Source of the DNA: Nyssa sinensis
Lineage: Eukaryota; Streptophyta; Magnoliopsida; Cornales; Nyssaceae
NCBI GenBank assembly: GCA_008638375.1
Contig: CM018032.1
Span: 7,391,501-7,455,500 of the forward strand
Reading direction: 5' to 3'
Length of the DNA stretch: 64,000 nucleotides
The translations under genes were made by a program, and so were the position numbers. The first letter of the stretch is position 1, and each line of letters starts with the position of its first letter. A model generated the notes under the pieces. The model did not search any database, was not told the DNA's origin, and worked only from the letters and a program-made list of their open reading frames with translations. Positions 47,917 to 59,183 of the stretch are shown here, one piece after another.

Positions 47917-50900
47917 ATTTAATTAGATGATTATTACTCAAGACATGATCTCAGCCTTCCATTTTAGGGTTTTATCTTAGACCCTTAGATTGAATCTCCA
48001 TATTTTCTTTTGGCCATCACTTTAGAGGACACAATTTCCATAACTTCACGTTGTTAGTTTAATTCTAGAGTTCTCTCTCCAAGAACTCTCTCTCTCCCGA
48101 GGCCAAAACCTTGTCAAAGTGATAACCTCCTTTCAAGAAGCAAGTTGAAATAACTCTTCCCAAGCCAAAGAACAAGCTAGAGATCTGCCCGACTCCAATG
48201 ACCGAATAAGGTACGCTCTCAAACCCTTAACATTTTTCTTTAGATCCAGTTGACCCTGCCTCTTTTATCACTTTTGATAAAAGAAGGTAAACCGAAGAAC
48301 TACGTGACTTTAATTTTGTTTTCTAAATAGATATGTACGAAGCCTTCGGGCCCGAGTTAGATCTTCTTCCTTTCTTTTATTTTATTTTTTTTATACTAGA
48401 TTCTTTATTATTTATCTTTTCCAAACTCACATCTCTCTCTTTTATTTTTATCATGAAAAAATAGCCTTGCAAGTGAATATTCGAGGTTGATCCATTCAGA
48501 TTGTGTGGGATGGGTACCTAACACCTTCCCACTCTATAGTTTAGCCCCGAGCCTATTTCTTTGGTGTTTTCACTTTATTTCAATGCTTTATTTTTATTTG
48601 ATCAATGTAAAGGGATCTCTAATGAGCAATATATCAGAGAAAAACACACCGCAACGCTCGAGAAGTCAACTTGTTGCGCTGATGCTTTTGGAGATGTACA
48701 AATGCTACATAACCGAAGACATGAAGAGGTAAGTTTGGGACGGTTGGGGCAAAAACTGCTTCAGCAAGTGCCTGGACTAGTGTTCGGAAGTTGACAGAGC
48801 TGGAGGTTACTCGGTTGATTAAATATGTTGTAGAGGTAAGTGCTTCTCCCTAATAGGATAATAGCATATGAGCTTCTATTATTTAATTAGATGATTATTA
48901 CTCAAGACATAATCCCAGCCTTCCATTTTAGGGTTTTATCTTAGACCCTTAGATTGAATCTCCATATTTTCTTTTGGCCATCACCTTAGAGGACACAATT
49001 TCCATAACTTCGCGCTGTTAGTTTAATTCTAGAGTTCTCTCTCCAAGAACTCTCTCTCTCCCGAGGCCAAAACCTTGTCAAAGTGATAACCTCCTTTCAA
49101 GAAGCAAGTTGAAATAACTCTTCCCAAGCCAAAGAACAAGCTAGAGATCTCCCCGACTCCAACGACCGAATAAGGTACGCTCTCAAACCTTTAACATTTT
49201 TCTTTAGATCCAGTTGACCCTGCCTCTTTTATCACTTTTAATAAAAGAAGGTAAACCGGAGAATTACGTGACTCTAATTTTGTTTTCTAAATAGATACGT
49301 ACGAAGCCTTCGGGCCCGAGTCAGATCTTCTTTCTTTCTTTTATTTTATTTCTTCATGCTAGATTCTTTATTATTTATTTTTCCAGACTCACATCTCTCT
49401 CTTTTGTTTTTATCATGAAAAAATAGCCTTGCAAGTGAATATTCGAGGCTGATCCATTCAGATTGTGTGGGGTGGGTACCTAACACCTTCCCACTCTATA
49501 GTTTAGCCCCGAGCCTATTTCTTTGGTGTTTTCACTTTATTTCAATGCTTTATTTTTATTTGATCCATGTAAAGAGATCTCTAATGAGCAATATATCCGA
49601 GAAAGACACGCCGCAACGCTCGAGAAGTCAACTTGTTGCGCTGATGCTTTTGGAGATGTACAAATGCTATATAACCGAAGACATGAAGAGGTAAGTTTGG
49701 GACGGTTGGGGCAAAAACTGCTTCAGAAAGTGCCTGGATTGGTGTTCGGAAGCCGACAGAGCTGGAGGGTACTCGGTTGATTAAATATGCTGTAGAAGTA
49801 AGTGCTTCTCCCTAATAGGATAATAGCATATGAGCTTCTATTATTTAATTAGATGATTATTACTCAAGACATAATCCCAGCCTTCCATTTTAGGGTTTTA
49901 TCTTAGACCCTTAGATTGAATCTCCATATTTTCTTTTGGCCATCACCTTAGAGGACACAATTTCCATAACTTCGCGCTGTTAGTTTAATTCTAGAGTTCT
50001 CTCTCCAAGAACTCTCTTTCTCCCTAGGCCAAAACCTGTCAAAGTGATAACCTCCTTTCAAGAAGCAAGTTGAAATTACTTTTCCCAAGCCAAAGAACAA
50101 GCTAGAGATCTGCCCGACTCCAATGACCGAATAAGGTACGCTCTCAGACCCTTAACATTTTTCTTTAAATCCAGTTGACCCTGCCTCTTTTATCACTTTT
50201 GATAAAAGAAGGTAAACCGGAGAACTACGTGACTCTAATTTTGTTTTCTAAATAGATACATACGAAGCCTTCAAGCCCGAGTCAGATCTTCTTTCTTTTT
50301 TTTTTATTTTATTTCTTCATGCTAGATTATTTATTATTTATCTTTTCCAGATTCACATCTCTCTCTTTTGTTTTTATCATGAAAAAATAGCCTTGCAAGT
50401 GAATATTCGAGGCTGATTCATTCAGATTGTGTGGGGTGGGTACCTGATCGGTGCAAAACTGCAAGTGCACAGTATCGTGGTTTTATAGTAAAGTGATAAG
50501 AAGAATATCGTCCTCAGGGATTGGTGACTTACTTTTGACAAGTACCGAAATTAAACTAATCTCCACTTTATTTAGAAAATTCACTAAAATCTTTATAATT
50601 GCAACTTAAAATAAAACTAATGCAAAGAAAATACTCGAAGGAAAAACAAGATGTTGCCCGACAATCAAATCAATAGGAGAGAAAACTTCTAGGAAATCGA
50701 TTTCACCTAATCCCTCACTATACTTTACTCATCTACCTAATTGAATTTAATTCTCTATGTTTGTTAGCAAATCGCTAATTCATCCAAAAGCCTCTTTCGA
50801 TAGTCAGTTGGACACTATTCTTGTTCATTATTTACACAAGAGTATGCAAATTAATAAAGCAAAAATGTACTGAGACCAATGATTTTTTTTTATACTACAT

Positions 50901-51743
50901 AGGTTCATATAAGTCTTTCGATCTCTATATTTACTTATGCTGAAATATTCAAGATCCATCCTATAATTCCCTCTTTCGATAGCTAATTATAAGATTAAAA
51001 TCATCTAATTAGTGGCTAGTTAATTAGAAGCATTAAACTCAAAATAAATCAGACAAACATGAAAAAGAATTACTTCCAATTAAAATAGAAAAGCAAGCAT
51101 AGTTCGGAACTAAACTACATCGTTTTCCTAGAATAAATAAAAATTATTTCATGCTAAAAATTAAATTTAACATAAACGAATTCATCAGGATTTTTTTCTG
51201 AGAGGAGCTGAAATAATAAAATTCTAAAAATAATACTGTCAAGTCCCAGCCGTGTGTCTGCCCAGCCGTGCGTCCCTCTTCCTTCAGTTTTTTCTCTTCC
51301 CTGCTTCGTGCGCCGCTTCTCTGGTTCCTGTCCTTTTCTCTTCTTCTGCCCAGCGCACCGTACCGCTTTCTATATCCATCTGCGCCGCACACCGTTTTTC
51401 TCCTTTCTTTTATTCCCTCACGCAGCTCTCTAATGCCACCACAAACTCCCAGCCCTACACGTTGGATACTGGCGTAGCTTCATGGGCTGCGCTTTTAGAT
51501 GGCCTCTTTCCTTTTCTTTTTTTTTTTCCTGGCCGCACCTCAAGTCCAACGCTTCTTGTTTTACTCCCTGGGGCCCACTGTTTTCTTTCCTTGACTTTTC
51601 TCTTCCTTTCTTTGTTTTCTTTTGTCTGCTCTCCAGCCGTTCTCAAGCAATCCAATCCTGCTTTGTTGATTTTTTTTTTCTTTCACTTTCCAGCGTTGGC
51701 CCACTTGCTTCTTCTTTTCCTTGGTCTAGCCGTAGCCCTCTTG

Positions 51744-51783
<40 letters not shown>

Positions 51784-52371
51784 TTCATTCTTCGCCGCCT
51801 AGCTGCTACTCTGTTCAGCCCATAATTCACAAAATGAGCAAGGTGGTAAAACAAGCCCATTATGTCAAGTCGAACTTTTATCTTCAAATCTGTAATAAAA
51901 TTTAAAAGCTGACAATAAAGCCTAAAATAATTAGAAAATAAATAAAAATAGATTAAAGTTTAAAGTTTAAAGGTGATAAAATATTCAAATTATGCAAGTC
52001 ATCAGTACCTAACACCTTCCCATTCTATAGTTTAGCCCCGAGCCTATTTCTTTGGTGTTTTCACTTTATTTCAATGGTTTATTTTTATTTGATCCATGTA
52101 AAGGGATCTCTAATGAGCAGTATATCCGAGAAAGACACACCGCAATGCTCGAGAAGTCAACTTGTTGCGCTGATGCTTTTAGAGATGTACAAATGCTACA
52201 TAACCGAAGACATGAAGAGGTAAGTTTGGGACGATTGGGGCAAAAACTGCTTCAACAAGTGCCTGGACTGGTGTTCGGAAGTCGACAGAGTTGGAAGGTA
52301 CTCGGTTGATTAAATATGTTGTAGAGGTAAGTGCTTCTCCCTAATAGGATAACAGCATATGAGCTTCTATT
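47917..52371 (+). repeat. Three tandem copies of a 963-bp unit
   Basis: Units start ATTTAATTAGATGATTATTACTC at 47917, 48881 and 49843, and end GCATATGAGCTTCTATT at 48880, 49842 and 52371. Unit lengths are 964, 962 and, after removing a 1565-bp insertion, 964. Identity is very high. Each unit holds a GA/CT-rich ACTCTCTCTC stretch, a hairpin CTTTTATCA-cttt-TGATAAAAG (48262-48283, 50187-50208; lost by one base in unit 2) and a shared 75-85 codon frame that I cannot assign. No pol gene is present. Confidence 0.88.
50445..52004. mobile_element. Solo LTR, 1560 bp, with 5-bp target duplication GTACC
   Basis: Ends TGATCGGTGC...AAGTCATCA (TG...CA, with inverted TGAT/ATCA). GTACC occurs at 50440-50444 and again at 52005-52009. 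Units 1 and 2 of the tandem array provide the empty site with a single GTACC, so the insertion is defined to the base. There are no internal genes; ORFs at 51144-51905 are composition artefacts from a CT-rich stretch and a (TA)n run at 51748-51778. Parent element not in the window. Confidence 0.92.
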
Positions 52372-54441
52372 AATGAAGCATGAATAACCTCTAACAAGCG
52401 TCGATTTTTTGGCTCAGCGACTCCATTCTTTTGAGGTGTATCAGGATAAGTAGTTTGATGAATATTTTTATGTGCTTCCAAATACTTCTGAAGTTCAGAA
52501 CTCTGGTATTCTCCACCATTGTCACTGCAGAGAATTTGAACTTGTGCATTGTATTGAGTTCCAATCATTTTATGAAACTTTTGAAACAACACATTCACTT
52601 TACCTTTGGATTTCATTAAGCATAACCAGGTCATCCTGGTACAATCTTCAATAAAAGTAACAAACCAATGTGATCCACCCAAAGTAGAGACTTTGGACAA
52701 ACCCCAAACATTAGAATGTATAACCATAAAAGGAACTGAATTTTTATTGAAACGAGGCACGATGGATTTTTGCCAGTTCGTAAACATCACAGCGGAAAGT
52801 AAAAATGTCACATTTTACAAATAGACTAGGAAATAATTTCTTCAAATAACCAAAAGAAGCATGCCCTAAACGTCGATGCCAAAGGAAGATGTCAGATTTT
52901 TTCTTCTCCCTCTCAGACCTATCCACAGTCAAAGCTTGTTGTAACCTATCCAAAGTCTTTGACGCCAAGTCCAAACAATACAACTTTCCTCACCTAACAC
53001 CACGACTAATCATTTCCCTTGTTCGGATGTCCTTAAACACACAAGATTTAGGCCAAAAAATTACAACACAAGATAAAGCTGTGGTTATTTAGGAAACTAA
53101 CAAAGATTATAATTCAAGGATGGAATAACTAAAACAAAATCTAAATTTAAAGTATCAGTGAGAGGCAAAGAACCTTCCCCAATAATCAGGGTTGTAGTAC
53201 CATTGCCAGTAGATATAAATTTTTATAAGGATGGATTAAGAGTAGAGACCTGTCTAGAATCAAATGTCATATGATCTGTGGCACCATAATCAATTATCCA
53301 TGCACTATTAGAAACAGATGTAGAAATATTTAAAACCTTACCACCTTTGTCTGCAGTCGCTACCAATGCTGATGCTTGTTTAGCCTCATCATCTTCCAGC
53401 CTTGTTTCAACAACCGTAGTAGTAGAAGTCATCTTGGAATTCCTCTTTCGTGGATCATGACTATGATCCCACCATTCTGGACAATCCATAAGTTCAAAAC
53501 ATCTACTTTTGGTATGACCAGTTTAGTTGCAATGAGTGCATTTGTATGTAGACTTGTCAACACCATTGGCAATTTTAGGATGATTAGGCCTCGCTGCGAC
53601 CGATTTTTAGCTACCATGGCGGAAGCTTCAGAGTTGTTGGACTCACTTTTCAGAGTGGTATGTCGTACTCCTTCACGACGAATAAGAGAATAGCATTCCT
53701 CCAAATTTGGGACTGGTTCTTTGCGTAGAATCTCTCCATGAATTTGTTTAAAATCACCTTCCAATCTTGCAAGAAATATGTGCACCTTTAGTCATTCAAT
53801 GGACTTCTGGTATGCTTTAACGTCATCTAGATCCTTCATAACCACTTTATCTCGGTGATCTAGCTCTTGAAAAATCTTGTTTAACTCCCCATAATATATA
53901 GAGAGTGATTTTCCACTTTGTCTAGTGGTGAAAGCCTTCTGGTTCAAAGAAAAAACCTATAATTCTTCACTTCCATCACAGAAGGCTTTTGAAAGGGCAC
54001 TCCAAATTTCATGGGCAGTGGGTAGGCATAAATAACGCTTCATAATTTTGGGAGACATGGACATCAATACCCAACTCTTGACTTTCTGATTTTCAACATA
54101 CCACTTTTCATATCCATCTTCAGATTTTGTAAGAGGATCTGTCTTACCACGAATGAAAGAGAGTTTTTCTTCGTCAGCAATATGCATCTCCATCAATTGG
54201 TACCAAATGTCATAGTTTGATTTAGTAAGAATAATTTCTGCATTAAAAACACTTTCAGATTTAACAATATAGGAATTGATTTCATCTCAAATGATTCAAA
54301 AAGTTCTCCACTCATAGTTGTTATGGGTTTGGTTCGATTTTGTAGTTTCAAGGATTCGAAGATTGGCTCTAGTTCACAAGAGCTTTCAAGGGATTCAGAG
54401 TGAGAAGCCGACTGAGAAGCCGAGACCAAACCAATTTGCAA
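52372..54441 (-). pseudogene. Copia gag-protease-integrase, truncated
   Basis: From the right on the minus strand: gag with SEDGYEKWYVENQKVKSW and AHEIWSALSKAF (54196-53957), DFKQIHGEILRKEPVPNLEE (53785-53690); protease with WIIDYGATDHMT (about 53285), where the usual DSGA is DYGA; GAG-pre-integrase with LWHRRLGHASFGYL (about 52870); integrase with HSNVWGLSKVSTLGG, WFVTFIEDCTRMTWL, LCSDNGGEYQSSELQ and PQKNGVAEPKNRRLLEV (52700-52390). Frameshifts separate most blocks. It stops at 52372 exactly at the end of the tandem array; reverse transcriptase and RNase H are missing. Confidence 0.88.
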
Positions 54442-55046
54442 GCAAACATTTTATTTCAATCTCTACTGATACAGTAATAAGGGTTTCAAAAAAAAAAACT
54501 TTTGTTCTCCAATGCAGCGGTTATGATGATGAGGCGATGCAGTGCAATAGGTAGGTGTCTGAAGGATGACGACAGAGGTGGGCTACAACCTCCGATTCGG
54601 CGAAGGGGCTTCAATGGTAATGGGCTTTGATCAACAAAGAGAGACAGTGAACCACGCACGAGCGACAATAACGACGATCAACAGAGGTTAGGATGTTCGT
54701 GCTTATGGTGGTGGTTGACGAGATGCGGCAATGGCCTTGGTATGGGTTTGGGCTATAAATCGATGGCAATCGACGGTGGCTGGACTCAACAAAGACTAGA
54801 TTCGACGGCAAGTTTGGACTCACTTTTCTTCCCAAAATCAAACTCTCCTTCTTACTATTGCTAGGGTTTCAGTAGAGCAATAACTCTGTCGCTGAGACCG
54901 AGCCCGAGGACTGACGTTCATTAGAACAGGTACAAGGTGGTCGTCGATGCCGATAAAGGTCGCAAACGGAGAGAGGCTCTGTTCAATGTTGAAATGGAAA
55001 TCTAATCGTACGCAGCTGCAAAAAGATTGAAAGAGGAGTGAACCTC
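54442..55046 (-). other. Untranslated leader region of the truncated Copia element
   Basis: Lies between the gag start region and the primer-binding site. ORFs here are short and without recognisable family. Confidence 0.4.
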
Positions 55047-55258
55047 GCTCTTATACCAACTCAAAATACGGAAGAAAATTCAAAAAATAATTTTCATTCA
55101 TGATCATTACACAGAGTATGTAAATGATTACATAGCAAAAATTTACACAAATTACGAAATTGACTCTTACAAAGCACAAAATTAACTCCTATAATCAATT
55201 TAAAAATAAAACGATAAATACAAAAAATTAATTACAATGAAATGCAAAAATCTCAACA
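55047..55258 (-). repeat. Short 5' LTR and primer-binding site of the truncated Copia element
   Basis: GCTCTTATACCA (55047-55058) is the reverse complement of TGGTATAAGAGC, one base from the initiator-Met tRNA binding site TGGTATCAGAGC. Beyond it, on the minus strand, an LTR-like segment of about 200 bp starts TGTTGAGATTTT (55258). Its inner edge does not end in a clean CA, so the boundary is approximate. No partner LTR was found. Confidence 0.6.
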
Positions 55259-56020
55259 TTTACAATCATATTAAACGTTCTTCATAATAAAGCATATTAT
55301 AACTTAATAGAAAAGTGACTTGTTTTCTTAATATCTTCTGGCTATCATCATTCTAGATTGCTCTATTTTGGGAATGGGACAGAAATTTTGTAAGGTTGTG
55401 AGACGTCAATTCACGTCTATCAAAATATCTTTGAAATTTCTCAGCACCACTTGCGCAATTATGATATATCTGCCGAGTCACAGCCGCATCCCTTCTATAT
55501 ATAGAAAATAACGATAAAAAATTAAATTAGATAATTATATTAGTCCCATGTAATATTTAATAATTATATAAATGTCTGTTATTAATTTTTATATTAGATT
55601 CATATTTTCGTTTAAAATTGTTTAACAAAAAATATATTATTTTATTTTTAATTAATTATAATTATACTAATCTTTTTTTTGTTATTTAATAATCTCATTG
55701 ATTTTTCCTATAATTAAGAAAAGTCATATTAATATATAAAAATATTTTAATCATATAAAATAATTAATTAAAATCATAACATATGTCAATGAAAAATTCA
55801 AATTTTATATAATTTTTTTTTGTATATTATTAATATAATAAAAAAATTAGTATAATTTTAAAAATATATATATAAAAAATATCTTTATATCATTAATACG
55901 TACTTGAGAAAATATCAATTTAATTATTCTTGATTACATTTTTCAAAGTTAGTTGGATGGTGGGGGCAATAATGCCCCTGATGTCAACACATAATCGTCT
56001 TCACTGACGTTTGAGCATGA
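55259..56020. other. AT-rich spacer; 55290-55510 shared with 14995-15140
   Basis: Contains GACTTGTTTTCTTAATATCTTC and ATCAAAATATCTTTGAAATTTC as in the flank of the WAK relic. Otherwise featureless AT-rich DNA. Confidence 0.5.
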
Positions 56021-56310
56021 CCGGTGTCCACTTGATAACCCTACGACGGAATCGCATATGTTAGGAGTAATTATTTTATGGTTCTCAAATTATGGTTTCA
56101 AAAAGTAAATAAATAATCACATTAGTAACGTAATATTAAAATATACATGATGGTTATTATTTAACTGTTATAATTGGATTATTTAATAATTTTTCGTGTG
56201 GTAGGATTTAATACAATAGATTTTATGTAATAATATTTTAAATATTAATATGAAAAATCATGTTTGATTCTCATACTAATTTCCTTTTCTATTGTTTTCA
56301 AAATTAGCAA
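56021..56310 (+). pseudogene. Orphan WAK-type promoter with no gene behind it
   Basis: Block A, CCGGTGTCCACTTGATAACC (56021-56040), and block B, TTTGATTCTCATACTAATTTCC with CTATTGTTTTCAAAATTAG (56263-56307), match the WAK-B upstream region in order. They are separated by about 220 bases against about 105 in WAK-B. Where the WAK-B TATA region and ATG would follow there is no WAK sequence, only AT-rich DNA. This is the remains of another gene copy. Confidence 0.65.
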
Positions 56311-56839
56311 AATTAATACCCTTCAAAGATCATATGCCAAATCTCCACGTATGACAATATAAAATTTAGAAAAAAAAAAAAACAATTTAAATGATTTTAA
56401 ATATAAAAAACTTTGAACTTAGTAAAAAAAAAAAAAATTGAAAAAAGAGAAGCAATCAGATCACATTACAAATCAAGTACTTGCTAACCTTAGAATAATG
56501 TTATCACTAGTATTGACCCATGTTATGCACGTAAGTTACATCAAAAAATAAAAAATTTCTGGTATAGCGAACAAACTTAAAAAATAAAAACTTAAAAGAA
56601 AATGAAAGTATAAAGTCTCAATATTTTGTGAATTAATTATAAGTTAATTAAAAATTTGTGCTTGATCAATAAAAAATTATTGACAAAATATTTAAACTTG
56701 CCAAATAAAAAAATACTCACAAAGTATATAAACAATTTAACTTTTACAAACCAATTCAACTTAAAAATCCTATTTATGTTATAATTCTATTAAAAACAAA
56801 ATTATCATTTTTTATATTATATAGCACCGTTTTACATGG

Positions 56840-57880
56840 AAAAATTATATAACGTCGTTTTACAATCTTTACTTTTAGTTTCACAACTCTCACCCATATA
56901 TTTGATGACTTGCCGAAATCTAATTGCCCTGTCACAAATTAATTTGCAGAGACTAAAGAAATGAAAGAGTTAGATCTACCAACTCGGCGTGGCAATTTCC
57001 GGTGAGATATGTTAGAAATTGTGGACGTACCAAATGAGCGGAATTCAGAAAGGTTTATAGGAAGAAAAAAGTGTTATGACAAGTACCATTAGTAGATAGA
57101 GACAAAGATTATGTTTTTGTTTTTGTTTTTAATTTTAATTTTACGTAAGATATAGGGATAAGTTTTGTTGTTATATTTCCTAAATTTTAATTATTATAAG
57201 ATATTGAGACAAAGATAGTGTTAGTTAAATTTGGATTTGGGAAAGAAATAAATTTTATTTGTTGAAAGATAAAGATTGTGTTACTTAAGTTTTGGTTTGG
57301 GAGAGAAGAGCATAGAGGGTGGGAATTGGAGAAAGAGAATGATGATATAGTTTCTGATTTGTAAATAAAGTAAAAATATAAAAATTATATAGCACCATTT
57401 TACAATAAATATTTGATGGATGACTTACCAAAATATATTCGGTCACTTTTCAAATTAGTTTGCGAGAACTAAAGAAATGAAAGAGACCCATCAACACTAA
57501 GTGGCAAACTCGCGTCTAGAGGTTATATCAGAGATGGCAAAGGCTACGAATGAGGCGAGCTCAAAAGGTTTAATAGGAAGAAAGAAATGTTATGATATAT
57601 ACTATTAGTGGATAGAGACCGACATTATATATATTTTTTAATTTTAATTTTACGTAAGATTATATAAATAGGTTTTTTGTTATATTTTTTAAATTTGAAT
57701 TATTATAAGATATAGAGACAGAGATAGTATTAATTAAATTCGGGTTTGAGAGAGAAATAAATTTTATTTGTTAAAAGAAAAAAAATTGTGTTACTTAAAT
57801 TTGGGTTTAGGAGAAAAGAGCCGAGGGAGTAGGAATTTGAGAAAGAGAAGAGCGGATAAGAGGATGAATATGAAAGAAAT
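56840..57880 (+). repeat. Imperfect tandem duplication of about 535 bp
   Basis: Copy 1 (about 56840-57365) and copy 2 (about 57380-57880) share TATATAACGTCGTTTTACAA / TATATAGCACCATTTTACAA, ACTAAAGAAATGAAAGAG, TTTTAATTTTAATTTTACGTAAGAT, and AGAGACAGAGATAGTATTA / GAGACAAAGATAGTGTTA in order. Noncoding; the minus-strand ORF at 57730 is not credible. Confidence 0.7.
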
Positions 57881-59052
57881 AGAGAAAATGTCACCTCACT
57901 AATACATTTTAAATTATTATTTTTAAATATGATGAGTAATCTTACATTCAAAGTAAAAGATTATTAAATTATATTAAATTTTAATTTTAAAAATAATAAT
58001 TTATCTACTTAGAAAAACTTTGAAATGAATTTCAAAGACAACACGATTCTAATTAATCAAAAGTACTCCCATATTATTAAAATAAACAATAAAGCAATTT
58101 ACAATGATTTATAAATTTAAGAACCCAAAAACTAAATATTCCATAACTAATTAATAATTTTAACAATTAATTAATAAATTTTCTATTTCTCATGTTTATT
58201 AATATGGTTATTAATTATAAATAGATTAACACGATAGTTTCTATTTAGGAGATTTTAAATGATTCATAAGTTTGAATTAGAAACTAAATTTAAAATGATA
58301 TCTTTTATAATTAGGAGATTTTGAAATAAATAGACTCCAAACTCTAATAATTAAAGATTCTCAAATTGATAGATTTTAATTTTAAAAAAGTATCCAGTGC
58401 ACATCATTCTTTCTAAAATTATCATACAATTGTTTTTCATAAAGATCATTTTTAAAAAATTGAGAAATAAGGAAGGAAAAATATATTTAAAAAAAAAAAA
58501 AGATAAATGAATCATTTCGGGTAATAGTGTTTACACTCTTTCGATATATTGATTATGTATTTCTTGTATATCTCTTTTATATTAATAAAAAATTTCTTCT
58601 TTTTGCTGATTAAAAGAAGAAGAAAAAAGAGAGTGCCATGTAGGCACTATCTTGTAATAATATATAGTATAAATTTCAACATTTTAGATTAAAAAAATAC
58701 TATTTGAACAATTGGAGTTTTTTTTTCCTCAATTCTGAAGAGCTTTTAAAAAATATGTAGCATTTAAAAAATTATGCGTGTTCTACATAGTTTTAGAAAG
58801 TCTTGACAATTACTTGTTAAAAAAATGTGTCTTGAAGAAAACAAACTCTAACAACAATAGTGAGAGCGAATAGTCTTAGTCTTTCCTAAGGCCTCAGCGT
58901 GACACTTGTGAGCTCTATTAAATTTTTATATGACCATGACTTATGAATTCTATCAACTGTATTTTATCATTAACTGCTCAAAACATAATATTATATATAG
59001 ATCGAGTCATGTTCAAAACATGATATTATAGACCGACTCATTCAAAAACTTC
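57881..59052. other. AT-rich spacer upstream of WAK-C, nothing recognised
   Basis: No ORF or repeat of note. It leads into the WAK-C promoter block. Confidence 0.4.
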
Positions 59053-59120
59053 TGCTGTCCACTTGATACCCGTTTGGTGGAACAATAACTGTACGATGTA
59101 ACCCAATTAGTTTAAATAAT
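59053..59120 (+). promoter_or_regulatory. WAK-C promoter block A and TATA-like box
   Basis: CTGTCCACTTGATACCCGT (59053-59071) followed by TTGGTGGAA matches block A of WAK-B. CCAATTAGTTTAAATAAT (59103-59120) matches the CAAATTAGCTTAAATAAA of WAK-B. The TATA-like TTTAAATAAT is 63 bases before the ATG. The region between A and TATA is shorter than in WAK-B. Confidence 0.55.
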
Positions 59121-59183
59121 GTTCTTGAAACTCTTTTTGTTAAAATGAAGTGGTCTCCATTTTGAGGGAAGGAAATTAAAGCA

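Noticed and set aside
48487..48794. Protein-coding gene in the 963-bp unit
   Set aside because: The frame is shared because the DNA was recently copied; two overlapping frames are equally open and neither has a recognisable domain.
51144..51905. Overlapping ORFs on both strands, up to 217 aa
   Set aside because: They fall in a CT-rich part of the solo LTR and run into a (TA)n repeat; composition artefacts.
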